In this document: piece by piece, positions 12,101-26,377 of the stretch
Layout of the letters: every line of letters starts with the position of its first letter
Position numbering within the stretch: the stretch's first letter is position 1
Assembly (NCBI GenBank): GCA_035041965.1
Contig: JAPYMA010001460.1
Coordinates: 30,319-94,318 of the forward strand
Direction: 5' to 3'
Length of the DNA stretch: 64,000 nt
From: Anisakis pegreffii
Lineage: Eukaryota; Nematoda; Chromadorea; Rhabditida; Anisakidae
Program-made: the position numbers and the translations under genes
The notes under the pieces: model-generated
The model's database searches: none
Seen by the model: only the letters and a program-made list of their open reading frames with translations
Told to the model about the DNA's origin: nothing

Positions 12101-14870
12101 AGCGGATGAATGAATTGCTCTGCTGTAATCATGTTTGCTTCATCCGTACCATTATCATCATGATAATGAGCCCATAATCGTGATGATCATGATGACGATC
12201 ATGACCAAATTTACTTAAGTGCTACCGTTTCTTCCCCTCGAAGATCCTTTTCGAGTGTCGTTTTTGCATTCCTCTATTCGTTCATTTGTTCCCACTTGCT
12301 TGTTGTTAACTTTGGTCTTTAATTAAGTTGAAACAACTGAGCATTCAAATAACTAAATTGTAAACAAATTTAATTTGTGGTGGACCAAAAGAAGAGCACA
12401 GTGCTGATGATGAGGAGAATGATAACGATAGTGAGCTGTCTAAATGGCGATTCAAATAATTTTCTAACTGATAATCATGGTGCACATCGTTCAACCACCC
12501 GTCGATATTCAATGGGTTTATTCCATTCGAGCTAAAACTTAAAAAACCGAAAAAATTGCTGCCTTCTGCTGCCACTGAAAAAGTGCTTCTACTGTTGGTG
12601 CTTCATTGAGATGGATGCGTGAATGATTGAATAGATGAATGACATCAGTTAAAATGAAACCAAATCAAATAACATCTTCTGAAGTCAAATCCACTTATTT
12701 ATTCCACTTACTACCCGAATAAATCCATATATATGAACTAGATACTACTCGGCGCTTATACTTTCTTCTAAAACAACAATAGCAATTCACCACTACAATT
12801 CACTACATAATATCACGTTTATTCTCGTTTCATCTATATTCTGCATTTCATTCACATCACTCTCGACTCTATTTTCTAAGTCTATACGCTCTATTACACG
12901 ATATAAAGTATATCATGGATAATTCAATTCATCCGTGATCAGCAGCATTATCATCAACCCAATCATACATCCGTGCATTCCGTTTCTTCATCTCATCAAT
13001 TCAAAGATATATTTCTGTCTCCGGATCGCATACGCACTTGTTCAGATGCATTCCGATACCTTCTTCGATCACCCGCCCACTATCATACAACTCTCCGGCA
13101 GATTGACCTCTGCATCCTTGCTTTCACGTTCTTTCGTTACACCATAACTGTGCAACCTTATCACTCAAAAGGATATGGTCGTTAATGCTGTGATTGTCAT
13201 CATTACTATTAATTATCATTATCACAGTATATCTTATTCGAAATATTGATATGATAAGTTTTCGCAATGGTACTGTAATTTTCCTTGCTTTCGACATTAT
13301 TATGTTCACCAATATTAATGGCGCAGAAGCTTTCATGTAAAAAGTTTTCGAAAAGTTGGCCGAATCAGTTTTACGATTTGAGACGACCATTGCTAAAGAT
13401 GCTCCAGTTGATCTCCACACAGCCATCAGTTTCTCATCTGAGTATCGGAATCGTTTGCATGCGAGTGAAATATAGCAATCATTTTTTCTTGAACTTACTC
13501 AGTGTATTTCTGCCATATACCTTCTTGAATTTTAAAATAGACAATAATCCTTAAAAAGATTACTTCACCGATCATGTAACGAATAATTAAAAACACCTCC
13601 CACTAATTTGTAACCATCCAACTAAATTCGATTGTGCAAAGATGTTCATTCTCCACAGTAGTAAACGAGAGGTTGCATTTGGTTACTATGGACTGAAAAT
13701 TTTCAAGTTTCAAAACTTTTGACAGCGAGAATCATCAGATGAGTTTATGCTCGCTTTTGGGCTTTCGACTTTAACATTGAATAAATCAACTGATAAAAAC
13801 CGGTAACGACGATTCAATGGCTAAGATGAGTCGGATTGCCTTCTTGAACAAGCATTTAACTATCATCTTGAGAGCTAGCCTATTGAGAAGATGTACTTGT
13901 TTGATAGTTGACTAAATATCTCATTTAGATGTATTTATTCGAAAGCTTTTACGCACCTCGTCGATCACCGATATTTGAATCTCAACAGTTATTCATTGAC
14001 TATCGAAACAATTTCTTTATTGATTTTACTTTAACGTTGTCGAAAAATTCAAGAGAGAAGAAGAAACCAGTCACAGTATCAGTATCGTACTTCATTTAAT
14101 AAAAGCTCTTTCTTACCTAATTGAAAAGATGAGTCGCAATCAAACGCAATTTCAATGAAGTGGGCAAAATTTTTTTAATCATTTACGAGTGAAAAGACAG
14201 ATGGAAAAGGAAATGCAATTCACTTGTCTCTTTTAAACAATTATACCTCATGAAAGTTGCACTTAAAACTGAAATATTTTGCGATCAATAACGCAAACGT
14301 CTCCTCGATCATTTCTTCTATATGGAACATATATTATACATTAAGGCTTGTTAATTTTTATGTGATATTGTCATGCGAAATGATTGATTTAAAAGTGTCA
14401 CGAACTGAAGACTTTGACGTTTCGGCCAGAAATCATCAATAAAAAATTAGTGACAGAAAGAACGAACTAATTTTTCATTCTGAATTCCCTCTCAAGTGCA
14501 CAATATCAGAGTACATTAGTTCTTTTTTTTGTGCAGCAACAAACAAATCGTTACAATTGATTGCTGCCGCTGTTTCATTGTACATTGACAGAAAGATGGT
14601 GCAAACAAGGTAAATGAATTGCTGCCTTTTTAAACATACCGACTAACAGTAGCCAGAGAACTACTTATTGTTCTTCGATGAGAAAAGCAATTCCTCAGAA
14701 GAAATGCACTGTCTCTTGTCTAGCTCCATTCTTATTTAAAATGCACACTAATTGAAATCAAATATGAATTGATCTCGCACGTTGACTTACAATATCATCG
14801 TACATCCGATGATGGCATCCAATTCCTTGTCTAGATCGTTGGTTTCATTTATAATCAATGGTGCTTGAAC

Positions 14871-14909
14871 GAATGCTGTTAAGTTTTTTAAATGAACTTG
14901 ACGGCATTC
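14871..14909. repeat. Short inverted repeat 0.3 kb upstream of the GPCR start
   Basis: Arms 14871-14885 and 14895-14909 pair over 15 bases with two mismatches around a 9-base loop. An outer GCTTGAAC / GTTCAAGC pair extends the structure with an asymmetric bulge. It could be a hairpin RNA or chance; no conservation data are available. Confidence 0.35.
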
Positions 14910-15168
14910 ACTTAAATTATGTGTTCAAGCGGATGGCATAAGACATTTATGTTTGCCTGATATGGTATGATATTGCTTGTTATGTACGCATAATGAAATT
15001 GAACGATTATTAATGTGTGTGGTGCGATGATATGTTCGAACAGAAGTGGTATAATCGTATTATCATTTGCTTGACATAGTTGAAAGATTGCTAACAGCTA
15101 GTGATCATCAAAGAGTGGTATTTGTTAAAAAGAATCTGCCTTGGTCATTTAGTGAATTGAATTAATTC

Positions 15169-15177
15169 AGTGTAATA
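15169..15177 (+). promoter_or_regulatory. Splice-acceptor-like site just before the GPCR start codon
   Basis: ATTAATTCAG ends at 15170, and the ATG follows after TGTAATA. An acceptor with no upstream coding exon, a few bases before the start codon, is the usual look of a nematode spliced-leader trans-splice site and supports the chosen start. Confidence 0.5.
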
Positions 15178-18100
15178 ATGGGCTTATTGGATAATATATC
15201 GGATGAATATCGTGAACGTGTTATGCAATTTTATAATGAAACGAAACGCTTCGAGGCACACATTGGTATTATTATACCAGCCATATTTGCATGTGTTATC
15301 GCAATTGGTTTGGTTGGAAATCTATTGGTGGTTATCGTTGCACTGCATCGACAAATGCGTAACTCCACGAATACTTTAATACTTGGTAAAAATTTTGCTT
15401 GTGTTTGTTGGTTACTTTTCTGTTAATTTTTTTTCCTTTCTCATGCTATTGTCAATATCTCTATGAATATAATCACTTGTTTGCTTCTTATATTAAATTA
15501 TCGTCATCATTGATACTATTACTATTGTTATCAGCACTAAATTCAACACCATTATTGCTGATATAATGGTACTGAACAATCGAACGAATATTATCTACGC
15601 TGAATTCATTTATCCTCTCATCTAATTCTGCTCATACATCAGTTTTACTTTAAAAATTTGCCGAAAGAATTCATATCAACATGATTAAATTGATTTAATT
15701 TGCTAAAGTAATAAGGAATTCAGAAAGCAAGCAAAATTTTGAAGAAGAGACTAATATAATGGATGACCAATTAAAAACTGATTTGAAGAAACGCCTTTTT
15801 TCAATTCCTAATAGTTGTTTTCGTTCAAACTGATTGATCTGTTCACTATTTATCTTCATAAACAAAACTTTACTACGTGAGTGGGATTCAGAACTGCCAT
15901 CTCGTCCACCTTACCAACCTTATGCTCTATCGTCGACATGCTTTGTCAATGTTCATGATTGTCAATATTTGAGGGAAGCCATGATTCAAGTTCAAGAAAA
16001 ATTTGAGAACCATAGGTTGTTGTCGTATGCGCATTTAACGACACCAAATGAATTATGAACTGAGTTAATTAGTCGGCTACTTACTGAATCTTTCTCGAGC
16101 TCCTCAAGAAAAAAATCGATCAGAACAATGGAAGAAAATTGCTTCATTATATTTCTTTCCCACAACAATTCTTCGATTGTGGGTAGGTGGTGTTGATTGT
16201 TCTGGGTGATGTTGACTGAGAATCAACACCACCGGAAACAATACTTTCTGTGTCATATTGAATCGGAATCAAGAGTTTTTGCTAACTGCAACAATGATAT
16301 TTTTCGTTCAAGTTTGACAAGAACTTATGTCAAATGAACACACAAGCAAAATCATATTTATTCACATTTGTTTCATTCTCTTCTCGTTTAAGGGAAACAA
16401 CACATTCGAAGTAGTGATGTATGGCTCAATTACAGTAAGCAAGTAGTTCAATTAAATTTTAAAGATGATTTTTTTTGTTTAACTGGTTGTGGGTTTTTCT
16501 TTTTTCATCGCATTGCCTGTATCTTACGTTTAAGCTGTACTAAAGGGGAGAAGAAAACGCTAGGGATGGATTCATGGATGAATGAATATGGGTTGATGAA
16601 TGGAAGGATGCAGAGATGGAAGGATGGATGGAAAGATATGGATGGATGGATTTTCATAAAAAATAACGAAATAATTTACTCGATTATAGTAATTTTACCT
16701 TTAAGAATGGTGATAAAGATGGTGATGATGATACATTATTGCTTCCTCATCTCCTTTTCGCCTTAAAATTTACTATGGTTATCAACATCTAAGGCTAATT
16801 ATTATTTTTATCGATTCAGTTGTTCGTTTGACTGCTAACTTGCCTACTCGCAAACATCAACAACTTTCAAACGCCTATCGCCCATCAACTCACCTTATTC
16901 ATAGATGGTGATTACCATTGTTATGAATAAGATTCACTTCGCCTGAAAATTATTCTCTTTACTAACTTAGTTTCGGTATTTTCAAAACACAGGTATAATG
17001 CATTCCTTATTCAAGGTATGCTCGAATTGTGCATGTACGCTTCTTCAAATTCTCTTCAAACAATCAAAATTTCTACAAAGTTGTAGGGCGTTTTTCTTCC
17101 TAGTTTAGGCCTCGATGCGGCTTTTTTGCCTTGTTTTCCAGTTTTTAGATGATTATATCAGTAATATTGTCAAGATGATAGTTGATCAATGCCAACAAAC
17201 CTCTAACTATTCATTGCTGCAGTTCATTCGATTTATCCAATTTCTTAGCGATGGAACGCCTTCCACTGTCTCACCGCGTGCTGATATGAAACTTATTGTT
17301 AGCTCGCGTAATGATGTTCTCTTTCTAAAGATCTGCTTTCTCGTAATTGCGTCAAAAGTCGGAGAGAGAGTGGGTATTTGATTGGTTCGCTAAACATTGT
17401 CAGCAACATGATCATAAGACATGTGATAAGAACAGCGGTGAAATGGTTTATTGATGAAGTGATCACCTCATCTAGTTCATATATGAAGGGTGAAAAGAAT
17501 ACTGACAAAGAGGAGGCTTGTTGAATTTATTAGCATTAATGCATAACAAGCGTCTGCAGTATTTCGTCATTCATTCGTTTCAAAATCATCAGATAACTGA
17601 GTACTGATCGAACGTCATGTTCAATGAATGACTGATTAGATACACGAGCAGTCAAGCAACCTGGAAAGCAACAGCATTCAGTGACAAGTTTTTTTCTAGT
17701 TTCGTGTTGTTTCAAAGACGTGATGGAGAGAGGGAGGCATCGTTCGGGATTGTGGATGTATTATTATACATCGATGACGAGTAAGAAGTTGTGTTGGTGA
17801 ATAATAGGGAAGGACGTGGTGAATGTAGCACTCCTATTATGAAGATTATTTATAAGCGGATATATAAGGTATAATCTCTATGTTTTCTTCTCAAGCAAAA
17901 AAAAATCAAATCTTTCATCTACACAAACATGCGCAATGATCGCTGGTTGATTGCTGATCGACTGCAATGAGAAAAAGAATGATGGTGATAAAAGCAAGGA
18001 ACAATTTTGAAGAGATAATGTGCGATGTATTCGTTCAGTGATCTGCCATAGATAAACTTTTCAGGGCAAAACGAAAAATAAACTAAATAAAAACAAGCGG

Positions 18101-21100
18101 AAGAACAAATGAAAGTTTTAAACTCAATAATTCCATCTCCGCTTACCACTCAATTATTCCATCTATACTAGATGGAATAAATGAGTGGTAAGTTATTTGA
18201 TGTAGTTGTTGTTGAAGAAATGTTCAATAAGACAGACGTATTTATTTACTGATTGCTCTTTGAAAATCCTCAACAATATTTATTCCTGAAGTGAGTTTGC
18301 TTGAGAATTAATTTTTTTTTTTCAGTCTATTGTATGTCTATTTAAAATGAACGATTCTGTAAACGAACATGATCTCCTATCAATTTCTATTAACTATTTT
18401 CATAATGTTATCGATGATCAAATGATTATCGAATGAATGAAAGGAAGAAAAAAACAATGATGATTCTTCTAATCGAATTCAAAGCATTTTTCAAAAATTC
18501 TCTGTGTAACGCCGAAACTCTTCACTATCAACCGCATTTTTGAAAAATTTCATCCGCATTTTTTTGAAACTGCTGTTGCTTCGGACATAAGCGAACGTTC
18601 AAGTCTCACTCTTTCGTTGTTGCAACAAATGAAATTGCTCAAAACAACCACGGTAGCTGGAAAGACGAATGTTGTATAAAAATGATCGAGGAAATATAAA
18701 ATATCCCTGCCATAAATACAGCATCATCATTGGACAAAAATCTACGAAACAAATAAATGATAATAAACATAATACTTCTTAGCGTTTCGATTGTCAGCAT
18801 TTCGACTCCACTCTCATCATTATCATCAAAAGTCTATTTCGCCATCTCATAACAGTCTACATACGTTTAACTTGTTCAATCGGTTCACTGAAGCGTAGTA
18901 TTACCATAAATTGAAGGTACACATAAAAATTAATGCATAATGAACAAATGATGAATATAATCCTAGAAGACGATGAAATTGTTTGTACTTTAAAGATATT
19001 CATAATTCGTTCCACTTACAAGTAAAACAGATTGTTCTCACCGTCGGCAACATTTGCAGTAGCCTTCGATGACTCAAATTTGTTCTAATTCGTTGCTGGT
19101 CTCAGCAGTATTTGCGAATCGAAAATTTTTGGAAGTTTTCCGACAAGAATTTTTCACTCATATCAGTTGCCAGTTCACACTGAACGGAAGTGAACTACTT
19201 AATTACAGATTCAATAGAACCTACAGAAAATAGTAAAGAAAAGTTGCAAAAAAGAGCGCGGCAAAGGAGAAAAGAAGCAATAAATAAATGTGTTTCAGGA
19301 CTTGCATGTTCTGACTTAATGTTTCTCACGTTATGTGTGCCTTTCACAGCAATCGATTATGCATTACCTGTATGGATATTTCCACGATGGATGTGTAGTA
19401 TGATTAATTATTTACAGGTTACAGTCGCAATTCGCTCTTTTTATTGCTTTCTTCATTTCTCATACATTTCATGCGTAAATGTCGTCAGTAAATGACGATT
19501 CGCGCATATCACATAATTAATCAGTTTAAAATGTTAAGCAACACGTAAATAATAGGATGAATGAACTCACGAATGAACAAGCAAAAGCGAAAACTTCCAG
19601 CATTCGGCTGCATATTTCTCGGTTTGGACACTGACGTTGATGGCTGCTGATCGTTTTTTGGCTGTATGTTATCCGGTCGAAAGTATGACACTACGAAATA
19701 CAAGCAATACAACTGTCACATTAGCAATCGTATATACAGCAATCGTACTCTCGCAAATACCAGTTGCAAGTATTCATGACATATACGTTTACGATTTTAT
19801 TATTGAAACACGCTCAACATGTGCAATTGTTCGTATTGCTACCGGTGAAGCAAGCATCACAGAGGCACGTCGCTGTCATATTCACTTCTCAATACAACTT
19901 TCAATGAACACCTTTCTCAAAGTGTTATTATGCACAGTTCAACTTTACAAGCAATTTCACAGATTTTTCGTTCAAAAGTCAACCAAGAAGCCTGTAGGGA
20001 TTGATCGCTTGTAATCGTTATTGCAGATCGATTTTGTTAGGTGATTGTTTTACTGGAATCATGTAAGGGATGACGACATCATAGTAACTATCACTGAAAT
20101 TAAACCAGTGTTGGAAACGATCGTTACTGCTGTTAACATCGTTGCTGCGATCATTCTGTCTCAATATTTCTCATTGATAATAGTTTACCAATATTTCAGG
20201 CCCGATTGTATTTCTTCTCTTTCAACGTCTTTGGCTACTTATTGCCACTGGGCATTACTTGTGTTTTTTACTATTTCATGTTAAGACGACTTTGGTACAC
20301 ACCAAGACCGGGTAGAGGAGCAGAGGTATTCAATTTACTTTCAGTATAAACTCCCGCAGAAACAATTGTCGCATCACAGAATCTTCTAAATATCACATAA
20401 TATACCGTTACGCAAAACAATTTTGCAAAACAATGTTCACGACACGCTGCCTTCCAAACAACGCTTTATAAATAAAAGGATATGGTAAATGATTCGCGCT
20501 TATTGGCGTGTTGTGTGCGCGTACTGTATGTTCCATGCAACCTTTATATCTTCTTTGCAGTTTTCAGCATAACATTTTCACTTTCGTTTAGCATAGTACA
20601 CTTGTCAGAATATTGCCGTTCTTTTGTTAATGCGGAATGTTTGAAACACTATTCAGGGTATGAGGGCTTCAATTCGATCGAGACCGGAAACAGTGAGAGC
20701 CAAAAAGAAGATCACACGATTGGTACTTTGTGTGGTTGTGATTTGGGCATTTTGTTGGCTACCGCTTAACATTTGCTTCATGTTTTCAGGTTTTTGTCTC
20801 TTTTGATCATTCATTTGTGGATCCGGATAACGTACATAGTATAATGCAACTATGAAGTTTGGTTAGCAATTCGCCATATTCATTACAGGTGTTGTATATC
20901 CAGAAACGCTCGTAATGAAAGGTGGTAAATTAATGGTTATTATACAAATTTTGAGTCAGGTATATAAGAATAATCACCTCCGTTACTTTTATTCATCATT
21001 TTAAAAATTATTCCACTCATTCTGAATTTTAAATCTTTTATTTCTGCTTAATTACTCTGTTACTTTATTGAGGCTAAATTTAAAGAGTAAACTGATTGAT

Positions 21101-21376
21101 TCTGCTTCGCAGGTATTGGCATATACGAATTCGTGTTTGAATCCAATCCTATATGCGTTCTTATCGGATAACTTCCGCAAAGGTTTCACTCGTATTTTTA
21201 CGGTAGCGATCAATATTTGTACAATGGGTCGTTGTTGTAAAGAGAATCGAGAATGTGGACGTGTTGAATTGATTCACTGCAAGAATGGATTGCATTCATT
21301 AACGAGGATGATGCCGAGCACTAACGCTTGTGCTTCCTCCTCATCACATGCACTTCATTTCCGCATCACTAATCAG
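15178..21376 (+). CDS. Peptide GPCR, galanin/allatostatin-A receptor type
   Basis: Exons: 15178-15385, 19299-19417, 19601-about 19873, 20200-20325, 20657-20789, 20889-20959, 21113-21376; about 398 residues. The N-terminus has two sequons (NIS, NET). TM1 has GLVGNLLVV; TM2 has LACSDLMFLTLCVPF; the TM3 cysteine is in RWMCSM; TM3 ends ADRFLAV (DRF in place of DRY). TM5 has FNVFGYLLPLGITC, loop 3 KKKITRLVL, TM6 FCWLPLN and TM7 NSCLNPILYAFLSDNFRKGF, the combination seen in galanin and insect allatostatin-A receptors (C. elegans NPR-9 group). All junctions close except exon 3 to 4: the best match ends at EARR, but the next bases are TGTCAT, one base off a GT donor. The gene ends with NQ followed by either a read-through to a stop at 21415 or a short terminal exon (V-stop) near 21468. 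It likely binds an amidated neuropeptide at neuronal or muscle surfaces. Confidence 0.88.
16186..16233. repeat. Perfect 13-bp inverted repeat
   Basis: GGTGGTGTTGATT (16186-16198) is the exact reverse complement of AATCAACACCACC (16221-16233), with a 22-base loop. It is GC-richer than its surroundings. Confidence 0.6.
16563..16655. repeat. ATGG/GGAT-rich degenerate minisatellite
   Basis: Repeated GATGGATGGA-type units with interruptions. The plus-strand ORF across it (Met/Asp/Trp-rich) is a repeat artefact. Confidence 0.7.
18142..18192. repeat. 22-bp inverted repeat with flanking direct repeat
   Basis: Arms 18142-18163 and 18171-18192 pair with one mismatch around TATACTA. The ACTCAATAATTCCATCT motif just upstream (about 18122) is a direct copy of part of the left arm, suggesting slippage or a small foldback element. 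Confidence 0.65.
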
Positions 21377-21415
21377 GTTCTTGTTTTTCTTTATACCCTT
21401 CTGCAGCAATTATAA

Positions 21416-22702
21416 GAAATCTGTTCTCATTCAATTTCAAACATTCTAACTTTCTCTCTCTGATAGGTATGATTGCTAAAAAACTTGAAATAATCACTGG
21501 TGGATTATAAAGAAATTGGAGGAATTCACATAAGTCAAAAATATTCGCGTAGATCAAGGTATGACATCATCAGATAGCGCTGAATGGAAGATCAATTTAC
21601 GATTAGAGAATGAATAAATGCGTGATTGAATCGATCGGAGATGACTGTTCAAGAGAATGAACGATTGTCTTTCTTTTAATCTTTGAAGCTGACTAAACAA
21701 TATCATTAACACAGTTGAGGCGGTCGTAAATGAAAATTCGACGTTGCTTCGGGAGGAAGCCTCATCGATGATGTTCAACGCGTTGCACTTTCACAAAGTC
21801 AGACGTCTGTCTGATTCTGAATAATCGACAGATATCAACACTCACCCGAAATTGTACCTGTTCATCAACAAACCTTTCAGCAATTGTTCGCTTCGAAGCG
21901 AGCAAGAGCTCTTAACAGATAAACAGTGTGAAAACGAAAAAAATTGACTGTGTACCATAATTAAACAAATGGATGACAATAAGAATAATAATAATGGTGA
22001 AATTGATATTGGTGATCATATTGACAATAAAACAATAAAATGTTCTTTCAATTTGAGTTTCTAATAGAAAAGTAACTTTGAAGAGGACACTCAAAGCTCG
22101 CATATTGAAAATTCTAAAATTTCTGTACTTTAGATATCATTATTCACTTTTACAACCCATGATATTTCAAAATCCCACTTCAGCACTGACAAAGCTGTCA
22201 GTCACTGAGATGTCAAGTATGAAATGGTTTTTCTTAAGATGGAAAATATGCATTGAAAGAAAACAAAATACTACAGCTGATAAAATTAGTTGATAAACAT
22301 AACGATATGGTCGTAACAGTAACAATACATGCTTATAATTACAGGCAATAGCGAGTAATGACAACTAAATGCAAATTATCTGGGTACATATGATGATAGT
22401 CAAAGTAAAGCTTAGTGCTTTCATTGTAATATTAGAACAGCAATAAACAGACCGATAAACACCAATGTGTTGATAATCGGAAGCTTGTCTACTGAGCAAA
22501 GTTAGTAGGAATGTTTTGAAAGGCGATATAGTGAGAGGAAAGAGAAACAAGACTGAATAACACCGGTAACAATAACAGTAGATTACTGATTATAAGTTGA
22601 TACGAAGTTGATGCGATGTGATATGACGCTGCTTATGAGATGATAAGATGTGAGCGATAAGCGTTGTTATGCTCATATTATAAGCATTGTTTCGTAATCA
22701 CA
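21416..22702. other. Spacer between the GPCR and aspartic protease genes
   Basis: About 1.3 kb. It carries a possible terminal GPCR acceptor (TCTGATAG at about 21467) and otherwise only short ORFs on both strands with no support. The protease promoter is presumably here; no specific element was seen. Confidence 0.5.
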
Positions 22703-25970
<3,268 letters not shown>

Positions 25971-26377
25971 CGCTTGATAGATTGGTTATTAAGGAAGGTT
26001 AACAAAATTATGATGTTGATAACGACAATTATTTTGATTCTTGTCGTCCTCATTGTTCGATTAGCTATCATATGAAATCCTTATTTCTAACGCTAAAAAA
26101 CCAATCACTCTGTTTTGACTCATAAAATCTCTCGCTTTCCAAGTACTATGAACACGTCATCGTTACTTTAAAAATAATTTTGTTCTGTACTTCACATCAA
26201 TATTTGGTCTGTTTTTTTTGTGTCTGAGTGTATTTCATTCGTTCTATGATCAATTTTTGCGCAATCAAAGGCTTCGTTTATGCATTTATTTATCCATGAA
26301 TAAATATTTAGTTGTTTATAATTTACTGTAAGTTTTTTGAAACAAACAAGAGATCAAATTGTGTCTTGTAGTGCACA
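25971..26377. other. Convergent 3' gap with back-to-back polyadenylation signals
   Basis: About 400 bp between two convergent stop codons. A plus-strand AATAAA at 26299-26304 could serve the protease, and a minus-strand AATAAA (26289-26284) could serve the WDR54-like gene, so the two 3' ends may overlap. Confidence 0.5.

Larger units (their letters stand above)
9125..15177. other. Six-kb intergenic spacer upstream of the GPCR gene
   Basis: No convincing gene. ORFs are short and unsupported. The most coding-like is minus 10734-10895 (FLPKGPHWTILKLTF, then DNGQVFMNNMLRIDHFEFL-stop), which has no clear pyrimidine-rich acceptor and no recognised family. The region near 12.1 kb is dense in CATGAT-type repeats. 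It should contain promoters for the divergent TMEM145-like and GPCR genes, but no specific element was identified. Confidence 0.5.
15386..19298 (+). other. 3.9-kb first intron of the GPCR gene
   Basis: Bounded by CTTG|GTAAAA and TGTTTCAG|GA in matching phase 1. It holds an ATGG-rich minisatellite and two hairpins, listed separately, and no supported exon. The ORF just before exon 2 (from 19190) is intronic read-in. Confidence 0.7.
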
